34,731 nt of DNA from CALSMU01 sp963926405 (GCA_963926405.1 CAWUXI010000065.1:1-34731), one strand, 5' to 3'. Shown: positions 6,858 to 15,901, numbered from the stretch's first letter. The notes: a model not told the origin generated them from the sequence alone. A program made the numbers and translations.

Positions 6858-8354
6858 ATGAAGAATAGTATTTTGATTGTATTAGTAGTAAATAGTTTTA
6901 GCTTATTTAGTCAAATTGAGTATAGCTCATTTACTGCTACTGGTAGGGGTGGAGCAACAACATTTGTAACAGATTACCAGGCTTTGGGAATTAATCCAGC
7001 GAATTTAGGATGGCATTCGGAATTTGAAGATAAGAAGTTTGCAGTGGGATTTAATGAATTTACTTATTCGATTCACTCTGGAGCATTGTCCAAACAAACT
7101 CTTAGAGATGAATTTAAATCTGCCATATTAGGAGAGGCAGGGGCGTCTTTCACTTATGATGAAAAAGTTGAAGCCGCAAAGGACTTTTCTGAAGCTGGAT
7201 TGGCATTAAATGTGAATTATGGATCATTTGGATTTGCTTATAACACAGACAAATTTGGAGGGTTAGCTTTTAGAATAAACGATAACGTAAGTTGGTACTC
7301 GAAATTTAATGAAGACATTTCGGAAATCCTTTTTTTAGGTAAAACTGCTCCTTATTTTGATTCGTTAATGGTGCTTTTACCAAGTGGCGATACGTCAATG
7401 ATTTTAAACGATACAAGTATGGTAAGTGGATTGAATCAGGATTCTATCATTAGTGGTATAGCAACTTTGCCGAGTAACATCTCAAAGTTGTTTGATGGAA
7501 GTCAAATTTCCTTATCATGGACAAGGGAATACAATTTATCGTATGGAAGGAAAATTATAGAAAAGGACAGCGTATTTGCTTTGTATGCTGGAGTTGGCAT
7601 TAAATATTTTCAAGGAATGGCTTATGTAGATATTACATCCAATGGGGATGGCCAAATGGAAGCATTCTCTTCCATGTCATCAGCCTTCGGAATTAATTAT
7701 GGAGATGCAGCATCATTAAACCCAAGCAATGATACTATTGTAAATTCATTGTTACCTAAGTCCGTTGGACATGGATTTGGAATGGACTTTGGGGTTAATG
7801 TTTTATTATTTAACAAACTAAAAATTGGATTAGCAGTTAATAATGTAGGTTCAATGACTTGGGATGGAAACGTATATACGGTTAAAGATACTTTAGTTTT
7901 TGATACGCAATCTGCAGGGCTTGACAACTTCAATGTGGCTTCCCAATTGGGAGATATACTAGGGGAGGACGGAGTGTTTGAATACAATGGATTAGCCTCA
8001 AAAACCGTGAAGCTGCCAACCGTTGTGCGTTTTGGCGCGAGTATAGAACTTGGCAAGAAAATAGAGATAGGTTTTGATATGGTATTACCAACAAATGAAG
8101 TGCCTGGGCCAGGTAGTTACCAAAATGCTATTATTGGTTTTGGTGGAGATATTCAACCTATACCGTGGTTGCGATTGTCAGCTGGTTTAATGACTGGAGG
8201 AAATTACGACACATCTATCCCTATAGGGTTAACATTTGTTTTGGGTAAAGGGTCTTTCGAAGCAGGTATAGCCTCTAGGGATGCAATTACATTCTTTGTG
8301 AGTAATGGTCCTACATTATCTTTGAGTACTGGTTTTATGAGATTTAGATTTTAA
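6858..8354 (+). CDS. DUF5723-type outer-membrane beta-barrel protein
   Basis: This 498-residue exported protein has a signal peptide (first ~19 residues, ending SLFSQ), an early INPANLGW motif, many alternating hydrophobic strands, and a C-terminal phenylalanine in SLSTGFMRFRF, as expected of an outer-membrane barrel. It resembles the DUF5723/PorV-FadL-like proteins of Bacteroidota, whose function is mostly unknown. Length fits that group. The ATG at 6858 is only 34 bases beyond the right end of the insertion sequence, so the natural promoter may have been displaced. A TATATTTA sequence (6827-6834, one mismatch to TAnnTTTG) sits at the junction. The next gene is on the same strand but 112 bases away. 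Confidence 0.7.
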   Translation: MKNSILIVLVVNSFSLFSQIEYSSFTATGRGGATTFVTDYQALGINPANLGWHSEFEDKKFAVGFNEFTYSIHSGALSKQTLRDEFKSAILGEAGASFTYDEKVEAAKDFSEAGLALNVNYGSFGFAYNTDKFGGLAFRINDNVSWYSKFNEDISEILFLGKTAPYFDSLMVLLPSGDTSMILNDTSMVSGLNQDSIISGIATLPSNISKLFDGSQISLSWTREYNLSYGRKIIEKDSVFALYAGVGIKYFQGMAYVDITSNGDGQMEAFSSMSSAFGINYGDAASLNPSNDTIVNSLLPKSVGHGFGMDFGVNVLLFNKLKIGLAVNNVGSMTWDGNVYTVKDTLVFDTQSAGLDNFNVASQLGDILGEDGVFEYNGLASKTVKLPTVVRFGASIELGKKIEIGFDMVLPTNEVPGPGSYQNAIIGFGGDIQPIPWLRLSAGLMTGGNYDTSIPIGLTFVLGKGSFEAGIASRDAITFFVSNGPTLSLSTGFMRFRF

Positions 8355-8466
8355 AATTATTTGGCTGCTAAAATGAACAATTGGCAAGGAAGAGATAAGC
8401 GGTTAGCTGATATGCTTGTTTTTGGTTGGAAAGTAAAATAAGATTCTGAATTAAAGTAAAAAAATA

Positions 8467-9450
8467 TTGTCTAAGACATCACATATTGGTTTTATTGAGA
8501 CTTTACGAGCTATTGCTGCATGTTCTGTTCTGGGATTTCACTTTATCTGTTTTAATAATGGAATAGGGGACATATATTGGAACGAAAAAGTAAAAGGTAT
8601 TGCAACATATGGCGCGCAAGGCGTAGAAATGTTCTATATAATATCTGGTTTCGTAATAACCTTTGCTTTAACTAGATCAGGATATAAAATTATTCATTAT
8701 GGTAAATATGTATTGAAACGAGTAATTCGTATTATCCCTGTTTTCTTTATGACCATTTTTGCTATTTATAGCTTTGAGTTTTTCATGGCCAAAATATTTT
8801 GGGGCTATGAAATGCAATTAGATTATTTAAATATACTAGCGAACTTAACTTTTACAGTTGATCTTTGGGAAGGCGCTACATGGATTAATCCTATTTTCTC
8901 TACACTTGGAGTTGAATTCCAATTTTATTTGCTAATAGGGCTTCTATTGCCCTTGTTTCAGTATACTGCTTGGATGAAGTATTTACTTTTGTCTGTATTA
9001 TTGGTTTTGGGTATCTGCACTATTGAGTCTCAATCTGTACTTGTAAATATACCCTATTTTGCTGCTGGAATAATCATGCATGACATCTACTCCAAGAATT
9101 TAATAAAGTTGTCTTATGTCTTTCTTGGAGTTCTGATGATCGTATTATTGAGATACTACTATTTAGAAGATTTTATAACCTGCGGAATAACAATCTTACT
9201 ATTTCTAGTAATTAAGCCATGCTTTCGAGTTTCAAATGAAGTAGGAAAGATTTCTTATTCATTATACCTGACTCATGGTTTTTTTGGAGGATGGCTATTA
9301 TTTTTCCTTTCTCAAGAGCACTATATTTACTTATCGCCGTATATCATAATTCCTTTGGCATTTTTCATCAGTTTAGTTGGGGCAAAATTATTTTACATTT
9401 TATTCGAAAAACCATCTATTAAGTTAGGTAAGGAAATTAGGTACAAATAA
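8467..9450 (+). CDS. Membrane acyltransferase, acyltransferase-3 family
   Basis: This 327-residue integral membrane protein belongs to the acyltransferase-3 (OafA/YrhL) family, which moves acetyl or similar groups onto sugars of surface polysaccharides. Visible marks are FIETLRAIAACSVLGFHF with the conserved His near residue 25, the GVEMFYIISGFVITFAL motif, the basic VLKRVIRIIPVFF motif, and about nine or ten hydrophobic spans. It starts with TTG at 8467 (TTG-TCT-AAG); no ATG gives the normal N-terminus. No glycan gene cluster surrounds it, so its substrate is unknown. A perfect terminator begins at its stop codon. Confidence 0.85.
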   Translation: MSKTSHIGFIETLRAIAACSVLGFHFICFNNGIGDIYWNEKVKGIATYGAQGVEMFYIISGFVITFALTRSGYKIIHYGKYVLKRVIRIIPVFFMTIFAIYSFEFFMAKIFWGYEMQLDYLNILANLTFTVDLWEGATWINPIFSTLGVEFQFYLLIGLLLPLFQYTAWMKYLLLSVLLVLGICTIESQSVLVNIPYFAAGIIMHDIYSKNLIKLSYVFLGVLMIVLLRYYYLEDFITCGITILLFLVIKPCFRVSNEVGKISYSLYLTHGFFGGWLLFFLSQEHYIYLSPYIIIPLAFFISLVGAKLFYILFEKPSIKLGKEIRYK

Positions 9451-9487
9451 AAAAATCCTGACTAATTATAATTAGTCAGGATTTTTT
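9450..9487. terminator. Bidirectional intrinsic terminator
   Basis: This is a perfect 38-bp palindrome: six A, then TCCTGACTAAT, loop TATA, the complement, then six T. Its first base is the last base of the acyltransferase stop codon, and lolA ends 14 bases further on the other strand. Both converging transcripts would end in a T-run after a GC-containing stem, so it serves both genes. Confidence 0.9.
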
Positions 9488-9500
9488 AGCTTCCTTTCGT

Positions 9501-10139
9501 CTATCTATTGTCTTCTTCTGTAACCCCAGGATGTTTAGCTTTTTGCCATTTAAAAACCGCATCACTAATGTCTGTATTGGTAATAAATTTTGTAATTGAA
9601 AATACTAGAGTTAATCCTTCCTTGGTTTTAATGATTGCTTTTTTAATCTGTTTTTTATTTCTGTCTGCGGTTAATACAATCGTATGATACTTGCTATCCT
9701 CAGGGTGAGCAGGAAATAGTTTTATTTCATGAATGTTAGACCCAACAGTAACTTCTTTGACATACTGGTGGTTGAAGTTTTCATCCCAAATCGTCAATAT
9801 TTCAAAGGGGTTAAAATCAGCTATATCGGCTACGTCATCAATATAACATTCATTATCTTCTTTGGTGTAAGACCAAACAGTCTCTCCGTTACAAAAAACT
9901 TCTCTATCAGCGGTAGTGTATTGAAATTGATTTCCTTTGGTTTGTGCCCTTCCTGCTTGTGATTCATTAATCTCTTTACTCTTAATCGTTAAATTAAAAT
10001 CGATAATCATCGACTTATATGTTTTTGTTTCCTCACTAAGTTCCGTTAATATTTTTTTAGCCAATGCATCATTCTCTTCTTGCGCATTAATCGTAAATAA
10101 ACATAATCCTAGTGATAGTAATAATAATATGCGTTTCAT
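9501..10139 (-). CDS. lolA: LolA-like outer-membrane lipoprotein carrier
   Basis: This 212-residue periplasmic protein has a clear signal peptide (MKRILLLLSLGLCLFTINA, cleavage before QEEN). The mature part follows the LolA/LolB half-barrel pattern: an early helix, MIIDFNLTIKSK, the FQYTTADREVFCNGETVWSY region and the hairpin with IKKAIIKTKEG. LolA takes lipoproteins from the LolCDE complex across the periplasm. The start lies 10 bases after the ftsK stop on the same strand, and ftsK-lolA is a familiar order in Bacteroidota. Sequence identity is low in this family, so context matters to the call. Confidence 0.85.
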   Translation of the reverse strand: MKRILLLLSLGLCLFTINAQEENDALAKKILTELSEETKTYKSMIIDFNLTIKSKEINESQAGRAQTKGNQFQYTTADREVFCNGETVWSYTKEDNECYIDDVADIADFNPFEILTIWDENFNHQYVKEVTVGSNIHEIKLFPAHPEDSKYHTIVLTADRNKKQIKKAIIKTKEGLTLVFSITKFITNTDISDAVFKWQKAKHPGVTEEDNR

Positions 10140-10149
10140 AATGTGTTAA

Positions 10150-12600
10150 TTAATTTAATTTTCCTTTGTCCCTGAGGTCTTTCAAAAACTGTTCCAAAGC
10201 AAGAACATCTGAAATTATAACTTCTCTTGCTTTACTTCCTCTATGTCCACCAATTAATCCAGTAGCCTCTAATTGGTCAATAATTCTACCGGCCCGGTTA
10301 TAGCCCAGTTTTAATTTCCTTTGTAATAACGACGCAGAACCTTGTTGGCTATTAACGATTATTTCAGCTGCATCTTCAAATAGTGAGTCTAACTCGTCGT
10401 CAATTTCTCTGGTTTCTGCTGTTTCTTCAATAAATTCAGGCAAAAGAAATGCATCAGGATAACCTCGTTGAGAACCAATATACTCTACTATTTCTGCCAC
10501 TTCAGGAGTATCAACAAATCCACATTGTATCCTAATAATATCATTTCCATTTGAAAATAACATATCACCACGTCCAATTAATTGATTTGCACCACCGGTA
10601 TCTAAAATTGTTTTGGAATCAATACTAGAAGTAACTCTAAAAGCAATACGAGCAGGGAAATTAGCTTTAATAATTCCGGTGATAACATTTACAGAAGGTC
10701 TTTGAGTTGCAACGATTAAATGAATTCCGATTGCACGCGCTAATTGTGCTAATCGAGCAATTGGTGTTTCTACTTCTTTTCCTGCGGTCATTATTAAATC
10801 AGCAAATTCATCTATAACCAAGACAATATAGGGTAAGTATCGATGCCCATTTTCTGGATTTAATTTTCGGTTGATGAATTTCTGATTATATTCTTTTATG
10901 TTTCTTACTAGAGCTTCTTTTAATAGTTCATAACGTTGGTCCATTTCAACACAAAGGCTATTCAATGTTGCTACAACTTTACTGGTGTCGGTAATTATAG
11001 CATCTCCGTCATCTGGCAGTTTCGCTAGAAAATGTCTTTCAATTTTATTGTAGATAGCAAGTTCAACTTTTTTAGGGTCGACTAAAACAAATTTAATTTG
11101 AGAAGGGTGTTTTTTATAAAGTAACGAAACTAAAATAGCGTTTAATCCAACAGATTTACCTTGACCAGTAGCTCCAGCCATTAACAGATGCGGCATTTTG
11201 GTTAGGTCTGCTACAAAGGTTTCATTAGAAATAGTTTTCCCAAGTGCTATAGGTAATTCCATGTTGGAATTTTGAAACTTGTCAGAAGCAATCAATGCTT
11301 TCATAGAAACAACATCAGGATTAGAATTAGGCACTTCAATACCTACAGTTCCTTTTCCAGGCATTGGAGCAATAATACGAATACCTAGTGCAGATAAACT
11401 CAGTGCAATATCGTCTTCTAAGTTTTTAATTTTAGAAATTCTTACACCTGCCGAAGGAACTATTTCGTACAATGTAACACTTGGTCCTATTGTAGCTTTT
11501 ATTTTAGATATTTCAATATTATAGTGCCCTAAGGTCTCAATAATTCTATTTTTATTAAGTTCAAGCTCTTCTTTGTTAACTTGAATGTTTCCACTTCCAT
11601 GATCTGCTAACAATTCAATTCCAGGCAATTGATATTGTGATAGATCCAGTTTTGGATCATACAATCCAAATTCTTTGACTTTATCACTTAATTCTATATC
11701 GCTTAAAGCTTCTTCTTCTCTGGGCGCCTCAACTTCCAATTCTTTAGAATCTTCCTTAGATATTTCGGAAACAAAGGGTTCTATTATCGGCTCTTGTACT
11801 GGTTCATTATCCAGGTCTAAATTAGAAGATACTATTTGTTCATTTATCGGAAATTCGATTGGGGCATTCACTTCTTCCTCAATAATATCTTCTTCTTTAA
11901 TTGAGTTTTGAGCTATATTTTCATCTTCAGGGATGAAATCAGGGTTGTCATTTTTAATTGAAGCGATTAAATTACCAACCCAATTAAATGATGGATTAAA
12001 CAGGACAATAACAGATAAAAAACCTGTAAAGAACACAAAAGCTGCTGCTCCAACGCTACCCACTATATTTACTGTCCATGAAATAATTTCTGCTCCATAT
12101 AATCCACCCATAAAATCATAAGGGCTTTCAAAAAAGTAGCCCATGCAAATAGATAGCCATACTAATAAAACGGCAGAAATTTTAAGAGACTTAACAATTG
12201 GCAATAATCTAACCTTGAATAATATTCTTACTCCAAGAAGAAAAAACACAAAAGGAAAAATATACGAAGAAATTCCAAACCAAACTTTTAAAAATTTATG
12301 AGCGGAGTAGGCACCTAATTTACCTAGCCAATTAGTAATTTGAATTGAATCGTCGGAAAAAACAAAATAAAATGATTTACCATCTATGATATTGTAGTCA
12401 ACTGTCCAAGTAAATAAATAAGATGTAAATGCTATTAGTAAATAAAAAGAAAAGAGAATAAATAAAAGTCCAATAGATTTATGTAGTCTTTCATCTTTTA
12501 AAAAAGAGATAACACTTTTAAACTTTGATTTACCGTTTTTGTTATTGATCTTCTTTGCTGAAGGTTCATTCTTTTTATATGCATTTTTAGTTTGGGCCAT
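10150..12600 (-). CDS. ftsK: FtsK/SpoIIIE DNA translocase
   Basis: This 816-residue protein is the ATP-driven DNA pump that clears and aligns chromosome ends at the division septum. Four membrane spans lie at roughly residues 41-64, 104-128, 138-157 and 170-201. An acidic linker rich in Glu and Asp follows (220-310). The motor has Walker A GATGQGKS (476-483), Walker B YIVLVIDEFADL (591-602, D597 E598) and the ATQRPSVNVITG stretch. The C-terminus is a winged-helix gamma domain (LLQRKLKLGYNRAGRIIDQLE) that reads orienting DNA sites and contacts XerD in model organisms. lolA follows 10 bases downstream. A TACTTTTG -7 element (12630-12623 on minus) lies 23 bases before the ATG. Confidence 0.96.
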   Translation of the reverse strand: MAQTKNAYKKNEPSAKKINNKNGKSKFKSVISFLKDERLHKSIGLLFILFSFYLLIAFTSYLFTWTVDYNIIDGKSFYFVFSDDSIQITNWLGKLGAYSAHKFLKVWFGISSYIFPFVFFLLGVRILFKVRLLPIVKSLKISAVLLVWLSICMGYFFESPYDFMGGLYGAEIISWTVNIVGSVGAAAFVFFTGFLSVIVLFNPSFNWVGNLIASIKNDNPDFIPEDENIAQNSIKEEDIIEEEVNAPIEFPINEQIVSSNLDLDNEPVQEPIIEPFVSEISKEDSKELEVEAPREEEALSDIELSDKVKEFGLYDPKLDLSQYQLPGIELLADHGSGNIQVNKEELELNKNRIIETLGHYNIEISKIKATIGPSVTLYEIVPSAGVRISKIKNLEDDIALSLSALGIRIIAPMPGKGTVGIEVPNSNPDVVSMKALIASDKFQNSNMELPIALGKTISNETFVADLTKMPHLLMAGATGQGKSVGLNAILVSLLYKKHPSQIKFVLVDPKKVELAIYNKIERHFLAKLPDDGDAIITDTSKVVATLNSLCVEMDQRYELLKEALVRNIKEYNQKFINRKLNPENGHRYLPYIVLVIDEFADLIMTAGKEVETPIARLAQLARAIGIHLIVATQRPSVNVITGIIKANFPARIAFRVTSSIDSKTILDTGGANQLIGRGDMLFSNGNDIIRIQCGFVDTPEVAEIVEYIGSQRGYPDAFLLPEFIEETAETREIDDELDSLFEDAAEIIVNSQQGSASLLQRKLKLGYNRAGRIIDQLEATGLIGGHRGSKAREVIISDVLALEQFLKDLRDKGKLN

Positions 12601-12622
12601 GGAAGATAATGTCTAACAATAT

Positions 12623-12630
12623 CAAAAGTA
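12623..12630 (-). promoter_or_regulatory. TAnnTTTG -7 element for ftsK-lolA
   Basis: On the minus strand the sequence is TACTTTTG, an exact match to the Bacteroidota -7 consensus. It would start a transcript with a leader of about 15-20 bases before the ftsK ATG at 12600. No clear TTTG -33 partner was seen. Confidence 0.4.
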
Positions 12631-12749
12631 ATAGAAAAGTGTAAGTTCCGAGCAGCTATTTAATGCTCTTATAAACGAATTAATGTTAGCAACGGGCAAA
12701 ATAAGCTACCTTAATATTTTGCAGCTTTTAAAATAAAAATAGGATATAT

Positions 12750-13385
12750 TTATTGACCCATGGACTTCATGAAATCTTCCATCGACATTTCTTCGTACCC
12801 TTCAGGAATTTCAAATAACTTTTTAGAAACTTTTTCTTTTGAAACAGATTTTGCAACCAAAGTCATTAACATTCCTTGTGCATTAATACTGTATTCTAAA
12901 GGGTAGCCTTTTAATCCAGGAAGTTTATCGTTTGCTTCAGCAGGAATCTCTTCTGTATAGTATACTTCCATTTCTTGTTGCTCTCCATCCTCTCCTTGAG
13001 TAATGTATGTAGCTTTTTTACATTCATAACCAGCTATTGTTTTTGTATCTTTCGAGTACACTATTTTTGGTGTTGGCTTTTCTTTACCGTCATCACTCAT
13101 TGTTATTGCCATTTTTTTACCCATCATATTCATAAGTAAAACCGATATTTTTGATTTGGTATCCGTAATAACATTTTGTTCCCCCATCATTGTTTTTTGT
13201 TCAATACGAACATGATCCTTAGCAATATAAATAGACATTTCAGAAGGTAACATAGAACGCTGAGCTTCCATAGCTTCAGGTAATTCATAGTCTATTCCGA
13301 ATGTTATTTTTCCTTCAAAAGTTTGTGCGCTAATGCTTCCAACAAGTAGAACTAAGCATAAAAGTGATATTAATCTATTTTTCAT
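12750..13385 (-). CDS. Exported DUF4412-like protein
   Basis: The product is about 211 residues, starting at the ATG at 13385 (MKNRLISLLCLVLLVGSISAQ), which gives a clean signal peptide cut after SAQ. An earlier in-frame start at 13451 would put 22 polar residues in front of it and is rejected. The mature part starts FEGKITFGIDYELPEAM, contains GYECKKATY near the centre and ends PEGYEEMSMEDFMKSM, which fits the DUF4412/GLPGLI-type periplasmic proteins of Bacteroidota. The function of these is unknown. It has many methionines, especially in EQKTMMGEQN and LLMNMMGKKMAITM. The next gene upstream is a related lipoprotein (see findings). Confidence 0.7.
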   Translation of the reverse strand: MKNRLISLLCLVLLVGSISAQTFEGKITFGIDYELPEAMEAQRSMLPSEMSIYIAKDHVRIEQKTMMGEQNVITDTKSKISVLLMNMMGKKMAITMSDDGKEKPTPKIVYSKDTKTIAGYECKKATYITQGEDGEQQEMEVYYTEEIPAEANDKLPGLKGYPLEYSINAQGMLMTLVAKSVSKEKVSKKLFEIPEGYEEMSMEDFMKSMGQ

Positions 13386-13533
13386 TTTTATAATTTTTGT
13401 TTTTGTAGTTTCAATTTTCGTACCAATACAATATTGAAGGTTCAATTTCAAAAGTAATGATTACTCTTTTAATTGAGTGTTAATAACTGTTAATTAGTCT
13501 ATACAGCAATTAAGAAGGGGATGTGGTCAATAA

Positions 13534-14247
13534 TTAATATGAAAATGATTTTGAAATTTCATCCATTTCAAACAACATCCTTTCTAATGTGACCTCTTTA
13601 AATCCCTGCGGAACGCTAAAAATAGAATCATTAACTGCTACAGTATCCATTTTCGTTGCAATCATTCTAGCTTGAATTCCAAATTGTTTGATTTCATACC
13701 CTAAAAGAACTCCATCAATTTCACTATATTGATTACACCAGTTACTATTTTTAATGTCAACGTCAAACGTTTCAAATAGTTCTACATCATATCCGTCTGC
13801 TAAATGATCAAATATTGCACTTTTTTTTTCGCAAAAGGCACCTGAAATAGAATCAAATTCGTTTACTTTTAAAATGTCTGGAACAGGGAAAGTCATTAGC
13901 ATTTCACTAACTAGTAACTGGTCCAGAGCGCAATAGATTCTTTTTGGGCCTAAGTCAAGAATGAGAATTAACGTTTCATTGTTACAATCCGCAATAACTG
14001 TTGAAGAGAATAATCCGCCTTTAGTAACATGGTTTCTGTATACATTGTTTTTAAAAGTCATTTCCATTTCATCAGGCATAATACTTGCCATAAAAGCATC
14101 TTCGTAATAAGGATAGCTTAATTCAAAGTGAATTATACCTTCACTAATCTTTGGGGTAGGTACTTTTTTATCTTCTTCACAGCTAGGGAATAACGCCGAA
14201 AGAAAGACAATAGAAATGGTTATTAAAAGTAATCGTTTTGTTAGCAT
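13534..14247 (-). CDS. Lipoprotein related to the neighbouring DUF4412-like protein
   Basis: This 237-residue protein has a lipoprotein signal: a hydrophobic stretch ending LSALFPSC with the lipid-bearing Cys at 23, followed by acidic residues EED, as in surface-directed Bacteroidota lipoproteins. The mature region starts GIIHFELSYPYYEDAF, contains the MPDEMEMTFKNNVYR stretch and ends PQGFKEVTLERMLFEM. These parts line up in order with the downstream DUF4412-like protein, so the two look like diverged tandem paralogues, 148 bases apart. No function can be given. A TATATTTG -7 element lies at 14284-14277 on the minus strand, about 30 bases before the ATG. Confidence 0.65.
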   Translation of the reverse strand: MLTKRLLLITISIVFLSALFPSCEEDKKVPTPKISEGIIHFELSYPYYEDAFMASIMPDEMEMTFKNNVYRNHVTKGGLFSSTVIADCNNETLILILDLGPKRIYCALDQLLVSEMLMTFPVPDILKVNEFDSISGAFCEKKSAIFDHLADGYDVELFETFDVDIKNSNWCNQYSEIDGVLLGYEIKQFGIQARMIATKMDTVAVNDSIFSVPQGFKEVTLERMLFEMDEISKSFSY

Positions 14248-14276
14248 TAACAGAGGCTCATTAAATCAATGAATTA

Positions 14277-14284
14277 CAAATATA
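14277..14284 (-). promoter_or_regulatory. TAnnTTTG -7 element before the lipoprotein gene
   Basis: On the minus strand this reads TATATTTG, an exact -7 consensus match, placed about 30 bases before the ATG at 14247. A TTTG lies upstream but only 13 bases away, shorter than the usual 19-21, so the -33 part is uncertain. Confidence 0.4.
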
Positions 14285-14351
14285 TTATATTATTTGTCAA
14301 ATAAAAGATTATTCATAAATAGCTTCTTCGCATTGCCGTAAATTAACAAGA

Positions 14352-14786
14352 CTACTCTAAATCAAACTTTAGACCTCTTTTTTCCATTGGGTAAATATTA
14401 AATGTACCTAATGATTTGGAAACTAACTCTCCAGAATCTAATTTGATGATTGTGCCGCTGCATGCAATAATACTTTTTCCTTGGAATTCAATTTCGCCAG
14501 TGCCAATTAAAATGTCATCTTCTAATATAGGTTTGAAGTAGTTTATTTTAAATTCAATCGTTGAGACTAATTTTTTTTCGTGGAAAACTTGAGATAGAGC
14601 AGTGGTGCCTATAACAGCATCCATCATAGCAGCAACCACTCCTCCATGACCAACTCCAGGCGAACTCAAGTGTTTTCGAGCGACAGTAAGTCTATATTCA
14701 ATATCTCCGGGTCCCTTCTCCTTAAGTTCTAGGTCTAGATTTTTGTCAAAAAAATTAAATGCTTTGTACAATTGTTTTACAGTCAT
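14352..14786 (-). CDS. PaaI-family hotdog thioesterase
   Basis: This protein of about 144 residues (start ATG 14786, MTVKQLYKAFNFF) has the single hotdog-fold layout of PaaI/YbgC-like acyl-CoA thioesterases. The signature GVGHGGVVAAMMDAVIGTTAL holds the catalytic-loop His-Gly-Gly and the acidic residue D of the central helix. STIEFKINYFKPILEDDIL matches the following strand. Such enzymes hydrolyse acyl-CoA esters; the substrate is not predictable. A TTG nine codons earlier would overlap the upstream glycosyltransferase, so ATG is preferred; it lies 20 bases after that gene's stop. The two genes are probably cotranscribed, though they have no obvious shared pathway. Confidence 0.82.
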   Translation of the reverse strand: MTVKQLYKAFNFFDKNLDLELKEKGPGDIEYRLTVARKHLSSPGVGHGGVVAAMMDAVIGTTALSQVFHEKKLVSTIEFKINYFKPILEDDILIGTGEIEFQGKSIIACSGTIIKLDSGELVSKSLGTFNIYPMEKRGLKFDLE

Positions 14787-14806
14787 TCTAGTTGTGTATA
14801 ATCGAT

Positions 14807-15799
14807 TTAACAAAAATAGAAATAATCTGGGTTGCTAAATTTTAAAATGGATTTAAGTATTTCTTTTTGATCCGACTCATTTGCAACGGCAATTATTATT
14901 TGTGAATCATTGAGATTTACTGTGCCGCAATCCTCTATTATTATCTCATAAATATTGTGACCTATTTTAGATTTAGAATTACAAATCCATCTAAAAGATG
15001 TTTTAGTTTTTAATAATTCTTGAGCAATTTCTTTCCCTTTTTTACTTGCACCCCAGAGATAGAGTTGATTGTTTGGGTTGTAGTCAATTTCCATGAAATT
15101 TTTGACTTTGAGTTGTGTAAAATGATTGTCTTTATAGTTTGCGTCTGTTCGGGATGCTCTATTTTCTGAGTCTCTCCAAAGGTGCAAGATTTCTTTAGAA
15201 CATGTAGGGTGTATTTTATTTTGATACATCCTAAATGCTAGGTCATAATCTTCGGGATAAGTAGATGAATTAAATCCTCCGCATAATTCAAAGTCATCTT
15301 TCCAGATCATCCAACAAGGCGAGGGTATTGGACATTCCTTGTAGATTTCAGAATAGTTTAAATCACAAGAGGATAAGTCATTTAGCCATTTCTCATATTT
15401 TACATAGCCGTTGCCTAAAGGTTTTTCTGAGAAGTATTTAACAAGACCACTGGCAACAAAACCTTTCCCTGAAGTAATTAAAAGCTGTCGTAATGTGTCT
15501 AATTTAATTTTCGGCATAATGTCATCTGCATCCATGCGAGTTATAAGCTCTCCTTCTGAAATATTGTATCCCGTTTTCAAAGCTTCAATAATCCCAATTT
15601 TATTATTGTTTAAAACTGTAATTCTAGAATCTAATGCAGAAAAACGTTTTAGTATATTAGGTGTAGCGTCATTTGAATTATCATTAACAGCAAGTAATTC
15701 CCAGTTTGGGTAGCTTTGGGAAATAATCGAATCAATGCACTCATCCAGAAATAGAGCAGCATTTTTAACGGGCATTATGATAGATATAAGTTGCGTCAC
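14807..15799 (-). CDS. Family 2 glycosyltransferase with a C-terminal nucleotide-fold-like tail
   Basis: This 330-residue protein starts with a GT-A domain: SIIMPVKNAALFLDECIDSI, the VNDNSNDAT sugar-nucleotide site, the DAD metal motif (residues 90-92) and a YPEDYDLAFRM acceptor/base motif around 181-191. After about residue 245 there is an extra segment, LYLWGASKKGKEIAQELLK, then KSKIGHNIYEI and DSQIIIAVANESDQKEIL. This resembles a small Rossmann-like domain found attached to some sugar enzymes. It probably adds a sugar to a surface glycan in the cytoplasm; donor and acceptor are unknown. The start codon is GTG at 15799; the next ATG would cut off the first strand. A TATTTTTG match at 15812-15805 is so close that the mRNA may be almost leaderless. 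Confidence 0.85.
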   Translation of the reverse strand: MTQLISIIMPVKNAALFLDECIDSIISQSYPNWELLAVNDNSNDATPNILKRFSALDSRITVLNNNKIGIIEALKTGYNISEGELITRMDADDIMPKIKLDTLRQLLITSGKGFVASGLVKYFSEKPLGNGYVKYEKWLNDLSSCDLNYSEIYKECPIPSPCWMIWKDDFELCGGFNSSTYPEDYDLAFRMYQNKIHPTCSKEILHLWRDSENRASRTDANYKDNHFTQLKVKNFMEIDYNPNNQLYLWGASKKGKEIAQELLKTKTSFRWICNSKSKIGHNIYEIIIEDCGTVNLNDSQIIIAVANESDQKEILKSILKFSNPDYFYFC

Positions 15800-15870
15800 A
15801 AATACAAAAATATAAATTCTAAAGTGGTAAAACGAATAATAGAATTTACATTACACTTAATCAATTTGTC

Positions 15871-15901
15871 TTTGTTATTTATATAAATAGCATTAGAATT
15901 G
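15871..15901 (+). promoter_or_regulatory. Promoter for the alpha-2-macroglobulin gene
   Basis: TTTG (15871-15874), a 19-base spacer and TAGAATTG (15894-15901, one mismatch to TAnnTTTG) give both Bacteroidota promoter elements at the right spacing. Transcription would start near 15906, leaving a leader of about 40 bases before the ATG at 15948. This supports that start over the in-frame one at 15906. Confidence 0.55.

Noticed and set aside
8373..8441. 22-residue frame MNNWQGRDKRLADMLVFGWK...
   Set aside because: Very short, no known family and no promoter; too weak to list.
13386..13451. Earlier start for the DUF4412-like protein
   Set aside because: It places 22 polar residues before a clear signal peptide.
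14787..14813. TTG start for the thioesterase, nine codons upstream
   Set aside because: Overlaps the glycosyltransferase end; the ATG at 14786 gives the normal N-terminus.
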